Shown: one piece after another, positions 38,187 through 48,411 of the stretch | Layout: the number at the start of each line of letters is the position of its first letter | Numbering within the stretch: position 1 is the first letter of the stretch | Origin: Rhodospirillales bacterium | Lineage (GTDB): Bacteria > Pseudomonadota > Alphaproteobacteria > Reyranellales > Reyranellaceae | Assembly: GCA_016699855.1 (NCBI GenBank) | Contig: CP064988.1 | Span: forward strand, 5,112,501 to 5,176,500 | Direction of reading: 5' to 3' | Length of the DNA stretch: 64,000 nt | Notes under the pieces: model-generated | The model's input: the letters and a program-made list of their open reading frames with translations, nothing else | What the model was told of the DNA's origin: nothing | Database searches by the model: none | Program-made: the position numbers and the translations under genes

Positions 38187-39305
38187 ATGAAGAGATACGT
38201 CTGGACGCTGGGAACGGCGACGGCGATGGCCTTGGCGCTCGGCGCCGGCCCGGCGCTGTCGCAGATCAAGATCGCGGCCGCCGGCCCGATGACGGGCTCC
38301 AACGCCTCGTTCGGCGAGCAGCTCAAGCGCGGCGCCGAGATGGCGGTGGCGGAGATCAACGCCGCCGGCGGGGTCAACGGCCAGAAGCTCGAGCTGTCGA
38401 TCGGCGACGACGCCTGCGATCCAAAGCAGGCGACCGCCGTGGCCAACAAGCTCGTGTCCGACAAGGTCGTGTTCGTGGCCGGCCATTTCTGCTCCGGCTC
38501 CTCGATCCCGGCGTCGAAGATCTACAAGGAGGGCAAGGTCCTCCAGATCACGCCGGCCTCGACCAATCCGAAGCTGACCGAGGAGGCCTTCACCGAGAAG
38601 AACCCGCTGGTGTTCCGCACCTGCGGCCGCGACGACGTCCAGGGCAAGACCGTCGGCGCGTACATCATCAAGAACATGAAGACGAAGAAGATCGCGATCC
38701 TGCACGACAAGTCGCCCTACGGTAAGGGCGTCGCCGACGAGACCAAGAAGGCGATGAACGCCGGCGGCGTGAAGGAGGCGATGTACGAGGCCTACACCGA
38801 CTCCGACAAGGACTTCACCGCGCTCATCAGCAAGATGAAGCAGGCGAAGATCGACGTGATCATCCTCGGCGGCTACCACACCGCCGGCGGCCTGATCATC
38901 AAGCAGTCGAAGGAGCAGGGCCTGGCGGCGCAGCTGATCGGCTTCGACTCGCTGGTCACCGACGAGTTCGGCCAGATCGCCGGCGCCGCGTCCGACGGCG
39001 TGCTGATGACCTTCCCGCCCGACCCGACCCTCGACCCGAAGAACAAGGCGCTGGTCGAGAAGTTCAAGGCCGACAAGTACAATCCCGAGGGCTACACGCT
39101 GTTCAGCTACGCCGCCGTGAAGGTGTGGGCGGCGGCGGCCAACGGCGCCAAGACCACGGACGCGACCAAGGTCGCCGCGGCGATGCGCGCCGGCAGCTAC
39201 GACACCCCGGTCGGCCGCCTGGCGTTCGACGCCAAGGGCGACATCAAGAACCCGGAGTACGTGTTCTTCGAGTGGAAGGGCGGCAAGTACGCCCAGAAGA
39301 AGTAA
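38187..39305 (+). CDS. branched-chain amino acid ABC transporter substrate-binding protein
   Basis: A 372-residue periplasmic receptor of the LivJ/LivK type. The signal peptide is MKRYVWTLGTATAMALALGA with cleavage near ALSQ. IKIAAAGPMTGSNASFGEQL starts the mature domain, and CDPKQA, GHFCSGSSIPAS and GYHTAGGLIIKQ are binding-cleft landmarks. A Rossmann-like periplasmic type I fold is expected. It is preceded by a strong AGGAGA site and followed by a well-formed intrinsic terminator, so it may also be highly expressed on its own; the 130-bp gap upstream probably holds an extra promoter. Confidence 0.93.
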   Translation: MKRYVWTLGTATAMALALGAGPALSQIKIAAAGPMTGSNASFGEQLKRGAEMAVAEINAAGGVNGQKLELSIGDDACDPKQATAVANKLVSDKVVFVAGHFCSGSSIPASKIYKEGKVLQITPASTNPKLTEEAFTEKNPLVFRTCGRDDVQGKTVGAYIIKNMKTKKIAILHDKSPYGKGVADETKKAMNAGGVKEAMYEAYTDSDKDFTALISKMKQAKIDVIILGGYHTAGGLIIKQSKEQGLAAQLIGFDSLVTDEFGQIAGAASDGVLMTFPPDPTLDPKNKALVEKFKADKYNPEGYTLFSYAAVKVWAAAANGAKTTDATKVAAAMRAGSYDTPVGRLAFDAKGDIKNPEYVFFEWKGGKYAQKK

Positions 39306-39322
39306 CGTCCGCGCCAGCGACG

Positions 39323-39356
39323 ACGGCCCGGTGGCCCCCAGCCGCCGGGCCGTTTT
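39323..39356 (+). terminator. Rho-independent terminator after the liv operon
   Basis: ACGGCCCGG (39323-39331) pairs perfectly with CCGGGCCGT (39345-39353), with a 13-nt loop, followed by TTTT at 39353-39356. It lies 18 bp after the receptor stop and before the convergent AraC-like gene. Confidence 0.8.
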
Positions 39357-39379
39357 CGCGTCCGCTACGCGGCGGTGGA

Positions 39380-40139
39380 TCAGTCGGCGCCGCCGCCGGC
39401 CGCCATCGTCCGGAACCGCCGCGGCGGGACGCCGTAGCGGTCGCGGAACGCGCGGCTGAAATGCGACCAGCTGCTGAAGCCCCACGAGAACGCGATCCCG
39501 GTGATCGAGCGCCCGGCCTGCGCCGGATCGGCGAAATCGCGGCGGGCGCGCTCCAGCCGCAGCCGCCACAGCGCCGCGTCGAGTGTCTCGCGCTCGGTCT
39601 CGAACAGCTTGTGCAGGTAGCGCTTCGAGTAGCCGATCCCCGCCGCGATCGTGTCCAACCGAAGTGTCGGATCGCCGAGATTGTCGCGGATGAACGCCAG
39701 CACGCGGCGGCGCGCGCGGTCGCGCAGCGAGGCGTCGGTCGCCACCCCCTCGCGCTCGAGCGCGGCGCACCAGATCGGCGAGGATTTCCCCGAGGTCGTC
39801 GTCCAGCGCGGCGTCGGAATCGAGCGCGGCCTGGGCGGAGCGCAGCAGGTCGAAGGCGCCGCGGCCGGCATGGTCGGCGCGGGTGAAGCGGCGCGCCGTG
39901 ACGCCGGCGACGTCCAGGCCGGTCCGCGTCAGATACTCGCGCGGCAGGAAGATCGCGGCCTGGCGGATCGGCGCGGCGTTGAACACGGAGTAGGGCCGGG
40001 TGGCGTCGTACACGCTCCATTCGCCGGGCGAGAGGATGACCCGCCTTCCGTCCTGCTCGAAGCAGGCGCCGCCCTCGAGCTGGGCCGTGACCCTGACGTA
40101 GCCGCGGTGGTCGCGCCGGATCAACGGCGGCGTCTTCAT
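39380..40139 (-). pseudogene. AraC family transcriptional regulator, frameshifted
   Basis: The N-terminal part, from ATG 40139 (MKTPPLIRRDHRGYVRVTAQ) through GRRVILSPGEWSVYDATRPY to the GEILADLVR segment, is an AraC-type ligand-binding domain. It then continues in a second frame from ALEREGVATDASLRDRARR to the end at 39380, containing the two helix-turn-helix units (LDTIAAGIGYSKRYLHKLFE and GIAFSWGFSSWSHFSRAFR). The switch is near 39767, where one extra base (or two missing) fits. The ligand domain also looks about 60 residues shorter than usual at its start. It diverges from a damaged cupin gene, its likely target. Confidence 0.75.
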
Positions 40140-40192
40140 GGCCGACGGGGGAATGCACGTCCGACAACAGTGCGCGACAACGGAGGAGTCCC

Positions 40193-40727
40193 ATGCCCGA
40201 GACCGCGACCCGCGAATTCTGGCGCGATCCCAAACCGGTGCCAAAGGTGTTCCAGACGGACGCCCTGGCCGAGGTCTACCTCATCAACGCTCCCACCGAC
40301 GACGAGCGCTAGTACGCGCCGTTCAGGGAGACGGTCGCGTCGCGGCCAGTCTGGATCTCGCCCTCGCAGAACAAGTGGTGCGACATCCTGATGGCCAAGG
40401 CGGCCGGGCTGGTGAACCGGCACTACCACCCGCACGAGGTCTTCGCCTACACGCTGTCCGGCAAGTGGGGTTACCTGGAGCATACTTGGACGGCGACGTC
40501 CGGCGACTTCGTCTACGAGACGCCGGGCGAGAGCCACACCCTCGTCGCCCACGACCGTCCCGACCCGATGCTGGTGTTCGTCACCGTCACCGGGCCGCTG
40601 GTCTGGGCTGGACGATAAAGGTGAACCGGACGGCTATTTCGATGGGCACCAGTACATCGCCCTGTGCCGCACCCACTTCGACAAGGTCGGGATCGGCGCG
40701 GCGTATGTCTACAAGCTGTTCCGGTAG
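40193..40727 (+). pseudogene. cupin-domain dioxygenase (2,4'-dihydroxyacetophenone dioxygenase-like), broken
   Basis: From ATG 40193 the sequence reads MPETATREFWRDPKPVPKVF and continues to a TAG at 40310-40312, where relatives have a tyrosine (DDER-Y-Y). Reading goes on as YAPFRETVASRPVWISPSQN and KWCDILMAKAAGLVNRHYHP, including the metal-binding His cluster HYHPHE, then shifts frame at a GGG run (40605-40607) and ends as GYFDGHQYIALCRTHFDKVG to YVYKLFR, TAG 40725-40727. One nonsense codon and one apparent +1 insertion separate it from an intact gene. The cupin fold and metal ligands suggest a ring- or ketone-cleaving dioxygenase. Degradation seems genuine because the nonsense codon is a substitution. 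Confidence 0.75.
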
Positions 40728-40852
40728 CGACGGCGCGGCGTCTTGCCGCTTCCAGTCACGCTTCAAGAAAGGCGCAAGTATTCATCTAGAACAAATAGTT
40801 AACCGGCGAATCTGCAAGCCGTTGCCAGAGATTGTGGAGTGTTGGCGGGGGA

Positions 40853-40885
40853 TGGCGAGATATGGTATCCCTCCGGCTCTCGCCA
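40853..40885 (+). other. leader hairpin upstream of rpiB
   Basis: TGGCGAGA (40853-40860) and TCTCGCCA (40878-40885) form an 8-bp perfect stem with a 17-nt loop, 23 bp before the rpiB start. No T tract follows. It may be a 5' leader structure of the rpiB-glyA-nrdR-rib transcript; no known riboswitch pattern is recognised. The surrounding 40728-40908 region is moderately AT-richer than the genes and probably holds the operon promoter. Confidence 0.35.
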
Positions 40886-40908
40886 ACAGATTTTGGGTCC
40901 GGGGGCCG

Positions 40909-41349
40909 ATGTCGGCGCAAACCGTAGCGATGGCGTCCGATCACGCCGGTTTCGATCTCAAGGAGGTCCTCAAGGAGGATCTCCGGGCGGCCGGCCATGC
41001 CGTCCTCGACCTTGGCACCCACTCGACCGCCTCGGTCGACTACCCGGATTTCGGTCGCGCGCTGGCCGCGGCGATCCGCGACGGCCAGGCTGGACGCGGC
41101 GTCCTGGTCTGCGGCACCGGCATTGGCGTCTCGATCGCCGCGAACCGCGAGCCGGCCGTCCGGGCCGCCGTGGTGCACGACGTCACCACGGCGCGGCTGT
41201 CGCGCCAGCACAACGACGCCAACGTGATCGCTCTGGGCGCCCGGATCGTGGGGACGGAGGTCGCCAAGGACTGCCTGCGGGCGTTCCTCGAGACGCCGTT
41301 CGAGGGTGGCCGCCACGCCGGGCGCGTCGCCAAGCTCGCCGCCCGCTGA
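40909..41349 (+). CDS. rpiB: ribose-5-phosphate isomerase B
   Basis: A 146-residue RpiB, which interconverts ribose 5-phosphate and ribulose 5-phosphate. The N-terminal ASDHAGFDLKEVLKEDL and the catalytic loop VLVCGTGIGVSIAANRE (Cys is the proton-transfer residue in RpiB) are present, and HDVTTARLSRQHNDANVIALG is typical. It supplies ribulose 5-phosphate, which RibB downstream uses. It precedes glyA by 37 bp, the conserved alphaproteobacterial order. Confidence 0.93.
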   Translation: MSAQTVAMASDHAGFDLKEVLKEDLRAAGHAVLDLGTHSTASVDYPDFGRALAAAIRDGQAGRGVLVCGTGIGVSIAANREPAVRAAVVHDVTTARLSRQHNDANVIALGARIVGTEVAKDCLRAFLETPFEGGRHAGRVAKLAAR

Positions 41350-41386
41350 GAACCGAACTCCGCCGCCCCAACCGGAGCCAACGATC

Positions 41387-42703
<1,317 letters not shown>

Positions 42704-42754
42704 GGACGCCAAGCGGCCGCCGCGACAAGGCCGCGCGCGACAGGGGGAAAATAG

Positions 42755-43216
42755 ATGCGCTGTCCATTCTGCGGCAACGACGACACCCAGGTGAAGGACT
42801 CGCGTCCCACCGACGACAACTCCGCGATCCGTCGGCGCCGGTACTGCCCGGCCTGCGGCTCGCGCTTCACGACGTTCGAGCGCGTGCAGCTGCGCGAGCT
42901 CACCGTGCTGAAGAAGAACGGCCAGCGCGTCGCCTTCGACCGCGACAAGCTGGCGCGTTCCATCCAGACGGCGTGCCGCAAGCGGCCGGTCGATCCCGAG
43001 CGCATCGAGCGGGTGGTCAACGGCATCGTGCGCCGGCTCGAGAGCTCGGGCGAGAGCGAGATCAACTCGACCCAGGTCGGCGAGCTGGTGATGGACGCGC
43101 TGCGCGCGCTCGATCCAGTGGCCTACGTGCGCTTCGCCTCGGTCTACAAGAATTTCCGCGAGGCCAAGGATTTCGAGGATTTCGTCAGCGACCTCGGCGA
43201 CGTCGTGAAGGAGTGA
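42755..43216 (+). CDS. nrdR: transcriptional repressor NrdR
   Basis: A 153-residue regulator of ribonucleotide reductase genes. The zinc ribbon uses Cys3, Cys6, Cys31 and Cys34, and the ATP-cone domain covers about residues 47-137, with VLKKNGQRVAFDRDKLARSI. It senses ATP/dATP and represses nrd genes by binding paired NrdR boxes. Its position between glyA and ribD is standard in alphaproteobacteria. AGGGGGAAA precedes the ATG. The length is normal. Confidence 0.96.
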   Translation: MRCPFCGNDDTQVKDSRPTDDNSAIRRRRYCPACGSRFTTFERVQLRELTVLKKNGQRVAFDRDKLARSIQTACRKRPVDPERIERVVNGIVRRLESSGESEINSTQVGELVMDALRALDPVAYVRFASVYKNFREAKDFEDFVSDLGDVVKE

Positions 43217-43251
43217 CGCGCGGCGTCGCGCTTCCTTGGCGGATTCTGTCG

Positions 43252-43320
43252 CTGTCACCCCGGGCGAAGCGAGGGATCCACGCGCGGCGCATGGATCCCT
43301 CGCGTCGCAGGGGATGACAG
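43252..43320. repeat. intergenic palindromic repeat between nrdR and ribD
   Basis: CTGTCACCCC...GGGGATGACAG with inner arms AGCGAGGGATCCA and TGGATCCCTCGCGT makes a long imperfect hairpin of 69 bp. The outer GTCA-CCC and GGGATGAC elements and the AGCGAGGGAT arm resemble the repeat at 145-195. It lies between two cistrons of the same operon, so it could reduce transcription or stabilise the upstream mRNA. Confidence 0.7.
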
Positions 43321-43377
43321 GCGGCGTCCGGGCCGCGGCGGCGCGGATGTGTCGAACGGCGGAGTAGAGCGTTCCCG

Positions 43378-44501
43378 ATGACGGTGCGACGATCCGACGT
43401 CGATTTCATGGCCGGGGCCCTGGCGCTGGCGCGCCGCGGGCTTGGCGACACCTGGCCCAATCCCACGGTCGGTTGCGTGCTGGCCCGCGACGGCATGCCG
43501 TTCGCGCGCGGGCGCACCGCCACGGGCGGGCGTCCGCACGCCGAGGCGGCGGCGATCGCCGCCGCCCGGAGCGCCGGCCTCGGCGACGCGGTGCGCGGCG
43601 CCACGGCCTACGTCACGCTCGAGCCCTGCGCCCACCACGGCCGCACGCCACCCTGCGCCGAGGCGCTGGTCACGGCCGGGATCGCGCGTTGCGTCGTCGC
43701 GACCGGCGATCCCGACCCGCGTGTCGCCGGCCGCGGCGTGGCGATCCTCCGGGCCGCCGGCATCGAGGTGCTTGAGGGTGTCGGGCGCGCCGACGCCGAC
43801 GCGGTCAACGCCGGGTTCTTCATGCGCGTGCGCGACGGCCGGCCGCTGGTGACGCTCAAGCTGGCGACGTCGCTGGACGGGCGGATCGCCACCGCCACCG
43901 GGGAGTCGCAGTGGATCACCGGCGGCCCGGCGCGGGCGCACGGCCATCTGCTGCGCGCGACGCACGACGCGATCATGGTCGGCATCGGCACCGCGCTGGC
44001 CGACGATCCCGAGCTGACGTGCCGTCTGCCCGGTCTGGCGGCGCGCTCGCCTGTGCGGATCGTCGTCGACACGTCGGCGCGGCTGCCGCCGACATCGAAG
44101 CTGGCCACGTCGGCGCGGACGGTTCCTGTGTGGCTGGTGTGCGGCGACGACGCGCCGGGCGATCGCACCGCCGCGCTGGACGCGCTCGGCGTGAAAGTGC
44201 ACCGCGCCCCAAGGGGCGGTGACGGTCGGGTCGACCCGCGGCCCTGGCGGCGACCCTGGGGACCGCTGGTCTGACACGGGTGCTGGTCGAGGGGGGCGGC
44301 CTCCTCGCCGGCGCCTTGCTGGCGGCCGACGTGGTCGACCGGATCGTGGCGTTCCGGGCGGGAATGGTCGTCGGCGGCGACGGGTTCGCCGCCGTGGCGG
44401 CGCACGGTGTCGCGCGCCTTGTCGACGCGCGGCGCTTCGCGCGCCTATCGCTCGGCGAAATCGGCGACGACACGCTGGAAACCTGGACCCGACACTCCTA
44501 G
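43378..44501 (+). pseudogene. ribD: bifunctional riboflavin biosynthesis deaminase/reductase RibD, frameshifted
   Basis: RibD deaminates and then reduces the pyrimidine intermediate of riboflavin. The deaminase zinc site is intact: His54-Ala-Glu56 (RPHAEAAA), and Cys84 and Cys93 (PCAHHGRTPPC). The reductase domain with LATSLDGRIATATGESQWI follows. After VDPR near 44240 the frame shifts; the rest continues one frame over as LAATLGTAGLTRVLVEGGG to TWTRHS, TAG at 44501. Adding one G near 44240-44241 restores it. Since RibD is essential for making riboflavin, a consensus error is the simplest explanation. Confidence 0.85.
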
Positions 44502-44509
44502 GTTGGGGC

Positions 44510-45124
44510 ATGTTCACAGGCATCATCACCGACGTCGGCGAGGTGACGGCCGTCGTGCCGGGCACCGCCACGGGCGACCGGCGCTTCACCATCGCCACGG
44601 CGTTCGACGTCGACTCGGTCGATCTCGGCGCCTCGATCTGCTGCGCCGGGTGCTGCCTGACGGTCACCTCCAAGGGCCGGGATGGCGGCCGCGGCTGGTT
44701 CACGGTCGATGTCTCGGGGGAATCCCTGTCGAAGACGACCCTGGGCGACTGGTCGGTAGGCCGCAGGATCAATCTCGAACGCTCGCTCAAGTTCGGCGAC
44801 GAGCTGGGCGGCCACCTCGTCTACGGCCACGTCGACGGCGTCGGCCGCATCGTGTCGGCGACGCCCGAAGGCGGCAGCGTGCGCTACGTTTTCGAGGCGC
44901 CCGACGCCATCGCCGGCTACATCGCCTCGAAGGGATCCGTGGCGGTCGACGGCGTGTCGCTGACCGTGAACGAGGTCGACGGCGCCCGTTTCGGCGTCAA
45001 CATCATCCCGCACACCCGGGCCGCCACGACGTTCGGCGCGGCCGGGGCGGGCGACCGGGTCAACCTTGAGGCCGACATGCTCGCGCGCTACGTTGCGCGC
45101 CTGCTCGAAAGGACGCGCACATGA
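44510..45124 (+). CDS. ribE: riboflavin synthase (alpha subunit)
   Basis: A 204-residue enzyme joining two lumazine molecules into riboflavin. Two lumazine-binding repeats are visible: MFTGIITDVGEV with CCLTV, and GGHLVYGHVDG with VDGVSLTVNEV. A trimer is the usual form. It starts 8 bp after ribD and overlaps ribBA by 4 bp (ATGA). The order ribD-ribE-ribBA-ribH is the standard rib operon. Confidence 0.95.
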   Translation: MFTGIITDVGEVTAVVPGTATGDRRFTIATAFDVDSVDLGASICCAGCCLTVTSKGRDGGRGWFTVDVSGESLSKTTLGDWSVGRRINLERSLKFGDELGGHLVYGHVDGVGRIVSATPEGGSVRYVFEAPDAIAGYIASKGSVAVDGVSLTVNEVDGARFGVNIIPHTRAATTFGAAGAGDRVNLEADMLARYVARLLERTRT

Positions 45125-46276
45125 GCGTGCTGCAAAAGGAACCGTGGCGTCTGACCTTCCAGGACATGAAGGCGCCGGCGGAGGACATCATCGAGGAGGC
45201 GCGGCGCGGGCGCATGTTCATCCTGGTAGACGAAGAGGACCGCGAGAACGAGGGCGACCTCGTGATGGCGGCCGAGTTCGTCACCCCCGAGGCGATCAAC
45301 TTCATGGCGCGCTACGGCCGCGGCCTGATCTGCCTCGCCATGACGCGCGAGCGCTGCGAGCAGCTCGGCCTGCCGCTGATGTCGCGCCAGAACGGCACCC
45401 GCCACGCCACCGCCTTCACCGTGTCGATCGAGGCGCGCGAGGGCGTCACCACCGGCATCTCCGCCGCCGACCGCGCCCGCACCGTGCAGGTGGCGATCGA
45501 TCCGAGCTGCGCGGCGCACGACATCGTCACCCCCGGCCACGTGTTCCCGCTCATGGCCCGCGAGGGCGGCGTGCTCGAGCGCACCGGCCACACCGAGGCG
45601 AGCGGTCGACCTCGCGCGTCTGGCGGGCCTCAGCCCGGCCGGCGTGATCTGCGAGATCATGAACGACGACGGCACGATGGCGCGCCGCGACGACCTGATC
45701 AAATTCGCCCAGCTGCACGGGCTGAAGATCGGCACCATCGCCGACCTGATCGCCTACCGCCGCAAGTACGACAGCATCGTCAAGCGCATCAGCGAGACGA
45801 CGCTCGACAGCCGCCACGGCGGCGAGTTCCGCGTCATCGCCTACGTCAACAAGGCGACGATGGCGCAGCACGTCGCGCTCGTGAAGGGCGACATCACCAC
45901 CGGCGGGCCGGTGCTGGCGCGGGTGCACGCCATGAACCTGTTCTCCGACGCGCTCGGCGAGAAGCGCATCGGCCGCGGCGGCGAGATCGAGAACGCGATG
46001 GAGCTGATCGCGGCCGAGGGCAGGGGCGTGCTGGTCCTGATCCGCGAGCCGTTGAGCTTCCAGCTCGCGATGAACCGGCGCAGCGCCGGCGAGGCGGTCG
46101 AACCGCCGAGCGGCGAGCTGCGCGACTACGGGATCGGCGCCCAGATCCTGCTCGATCTCGGGGTCAAGCAGATGATGCTGCTGACCAACAGCAAGAAGAA
46201 CCTCGTGGGCATCGACGGCTTCGGTCTCGAGATCGTCGGCCAGCGCCCGGTGCCGACCAAGGGCGGGGGACGCTGA
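45121..46276 (+). pseudogene. ribB: RibBA with degenerate RibA half (RibBX), frameshifted
   Basis: The first 150 or so residues are the 3,4-dihydroxy-2-butanone-4-phosphate synthase, with FILVDEEDRENEGDLV (active-site acids) and ERTGHTEA. The frame then breaks at 45601, where one extra A between GAGGCG and GCGGTC fits; AVDLARLAGLSPAGVICEIM continues in the next frame to TGA 46276. In the second half the zinc cysteines of true GTP cyclohydrolase II (S-E-C-x-T-G ... C-x-C-G) are missing; the region reads ARVHAMNLFSDALGEKRIGR. This matches the RibBX variants known in Proteobacteria, so step 1 of the pathway must come from another ribA. Confidence 0.88.
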
Positions 46277-46278
46277 CG

Positions 46279-46761
46279 ATGGCCGAGGCGCAGCGCGGCG
46301 CGCGACCGCTGGTCACGCCGCTGCCGGCGGGCGCGAGGGTGTTGATCGTCGAGGCGCGCTTCTACGAGGCGTTGGCCGACGAGATGGCGGCCGGAGCCGC
46401 CGCCGAGCTGGCGCGCAACGGCGCCGCCGTCGAGCGGATCGCCGTGCCCGGCGCGTTCGAGATCCCGGGCGCCATCGCCATGGCCGCCGATTGCGGCCGC
46501 TACCACGGCTACATCGCGCTGGGCTGCGTCATCCGCGGCGACACCAGCCACTACGACTACGTCTGCGGCGAGAGCGCCCGCGGCTTGATGGATCTCGCGG
46601 TCCAGCGCCGGCTGGCGATCGGCTACGGCATCCTGACGGTCGAGAACGAGGCGCAGGCCTGGGTCCGGGCGCGCCGGAGCGAAGGCGACAAGGGCGCCGA
46701 CGCCGCGCACGCCGCCCTGCGCATGATGTCGCTGCGGATCACCCACGGGAGCGCATCGTGA
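46279..46761 (+). CDS. ribH: 6,7-dimethyl-8-ribityllumazine synthase
   Basis: A 160-residue lumazine synthase, the step before riboflavin synthase. The motifs GAFEIPGAIAMA (substrate loop) and GCVIRGDTSHYDYVC (phosphate and catalytic His) are conserved. It begins 2 bp after ribBA and overlaps nusB by 4 bp. It usually forms a pentamer or icosahedral shell. Confidence 0.95.
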   Translation: MAEAQRGARPLVTPLPAGARVLIVEARFYEALADEMAAGAAAELARNGAAVERIAVPGAFEIPGAIAMAADCGRYHGYIALGCVIRGDTSHYDYVCGESARGLMDLAVQRRLAIGYGILTVENEAQAWVRARRSEGDKGADAAHAALRMMSLRITHGSAS

Positions 46762-47291
46762 CGACATCAGCGCCGGCCGGAAAGCCGGCGCCGGGGCGCC
46801 TGCGGCGCAGCCTCGCCCGTCTCTCGGCCGTGCAGGCGGTGTACCAGCTGCTGGCCGGCGACGACGCCGGCGCGGATATCGTCGAGCAGTTCCTGAATTT
46901 CCGCGCCGCCGACTCCGGCGACGCCGGCATGTCGCCGGACGCCGAGCGGCCGTTCTTCAAGGCGTTGGTCCAGGGTGTCGACGCCGACCGCGCCGCGCTG
47001 GTGGCGCTGGTCGAGGAGGGGCAGGCCGAGAGCTGGCCGTGGAAGCGGCTCGACCGGCTGATCCAGGCCATCATCCTGACCGGCGCGTGGGAGCTGAAGG
47101 GGCGCGTCGACGTGCCGGCGCGCGTGGTCATCACCGAGTACATGCACATCACCTCGGCGTTCTACCAGGGCCGCGAGTCGGGCTTCGTCAACGCGTCGCT
47201 GGACCGGCTGGCGCGGCGCCTGCGGCCCGACGAGTTCACCGCGACGGACGCGCCCGTGGCGCCCGCCGAGCCGGCGCCGGACGGCGTCTGA
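46758..47291 (+). CDS. nusB: transcription antitermination protein NusB
   Basis: A 177-residue all-helical NusB that binds boxA RNA with NusE (S10) for rRNA antitermination. Landmarks are SLARLSAVQAVYQLL, IQAIILTGAWELKGR and VVITEYMHITSAFY. The N-terminal 14 residues and the C-terminal Pro/Ala tail are extra. It starts at GTG 46758, which overlaps the ribH stop by 4 bp (GTGA), with GGGAG upstream. The pairing ribH-nusB is almost universal in alphaproteobacteria. Confidence 0.93.
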   Translation: MTTSAPAGKPAPGRLRRSLARLSAVQAVYQLLAGDDAGADIVEQFLNFRAADSGDAGMSPDAERPFFKALVQGVDADRAALVALVEEGQAESWPWKRLDRLIQAIILTGAWELKGRVDVPARVVITEYMHITSAFYQGRESGFVNASLDRLARRLRPDEFTATDAPVAPAEPAPDGV

Positions 47292-47295
47292 GGCG

Positions 47296-48279
47296 ATGCC
47301 GGCTCGCCGTTCCGGCGAATTCGAGCTCATCGACCGGTTCCTCAGACCGCTCGCGGCGGGATTCGCGGGCGCGGCCGGCCTTGGCGACGACACCGCCCGG
47401 ATCGACGTGCCGGCCGGCGAGAGCCTCGTCGTCACGACCGACGCCCTCGTGGCCGGCGTGCACTTCCTCGACCGCCACGATCCGGGTCTGATCGCGCGCA
47501 AGGCGCTGCGCGTGAACCTCTCCGATCTCGCGGCGGCCGGCGCCCGGCCGCTGGCGTACCAGCTCGCGCTCGCCCTTCCGGACTCGGTCGACGACGACTG
47601 GATCGCGGCGTTCTGCGCCGGGTTGGCGCTCGACCAGGCGGAATTCGCCATCCACCTCAGCGGCGGTGACACCGTCTCGACCCCCGGACCGCTGACCATC
47701 TGCGTGACGGCGTTCGGCGCCGTGCCGTCGTCGCAGGCGCGCGGACGCGGCGGCGCGCAGCCGGGCGACAAGGTGTTCGTCACCGGGACGATCGGCGATG
47801 GCGCTTTGGGTCTGCTCGCCGAGACCGGGCGGTTGGCGGATATCGAGACCGCGCATCGCGCCTACCTCGCGGACCGCTATCTGCTACCGCGGCCGCGCGT
47901 GGCGATGGGCTTGGTGTTGCGCGGCCGCGTGACGGCGACGATGGACGTCTCGGACGGGCTCGTCGCCGATCTCGGCCACATCTGCGCGCGTTCAGGCGTC
48001 GCCGCGGTGGTCGACGCCGACCGCGTGCCGTTGTCGGCCGCCGCCGCCGCCGCGGTCGCGGCCGATCCATCGCGGTTGGCCGTGGCGCTGACCGGCGGCG
48101 ACGACTACGAGCTGCTGTTCACCGCCCCGAGATCTGCCGCCGCCGCCATCCACGAGGCGGCGCGTGCGGCCGACGTGCCGGTGGCGGAGATCGGCGTGGT
48201 CGAGGCCGGAAGCGGTGTTCGGGCGCTTCGAAGCGGGGCGGAGATGCGGCTCGCCTCGGGCGGGTTCACGCACCGCTAG
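47296..48279 (+). CDS. thiL: thiamine-phosphate kinase
   Basis: A 327-residue ThiL that phosphorylates thiamine monophosphate to the diphosphate cofactor. The GDDTA segment near the start binds Mg and ATP; VVTTDALVAGVHF, DLAAAGARPL and SGGDTV (near residue 118) are family blocks; MDVSDGLVADLGHI and LTGGDDYELLFT complete the active site. It follows nusB by 4 bp. It closes the rib-nus-thi operon; the next gene begins 132 bp later. Confidence 0.95.
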   Translation: MPARRSGEFELIDRFLRPLAAGFAGAAGLGDDTARIDVPAGESLVVTTDALVAGVHFLDRHDPGLIARKALRVNLSDLAAAGARPLAYQLALALPDSVDDDWIAAFCAGLALDQAEFAIHLSGGDTVSTPGPLTICVTAFGAVPSSQARGRGGAQPGDKVFVTGTIGDGALGLLAETGRLADIETAHRAYLADRYLLPRPRVAMGLVLRGRVTATMDVSDGLVADLGHICARSGVAAVVDADRVPLSAAAAAAVAADPSRLAVALTGGDDYELLFTAPRSAAAAIHEAARAADVPVAEIGVVEAGSGVRALRSGAEMRLASGGFTHR

Positions 48280-48411
48280 AGACGCCGCGACGGTCATCTG
48301 CCGCGAGCGGGTACAATCCAATTGTCCCGGTTTCGCGGCCGTCGCCGCCGCATGGCCGGCGCGCCGATACGGCGCTTGCGCCGCGGCGGCCGGGGTCTAT
48401 GTTCGCGCGCG

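Noticed and set aside
40728..40908. Glycine or other riboswitch upstream of rpiB-glyA
   Set aside because: A single 8-bp hairpin only; the tandem glycine aptamer cores are not present.
43217..43377. FMN riboswitch before ribD
   Set aside because: The gap contains only the palindromic repeat; none of the conserved RFN element segments (AGGG..., GATTC/ACCGGCGG type) is seen.
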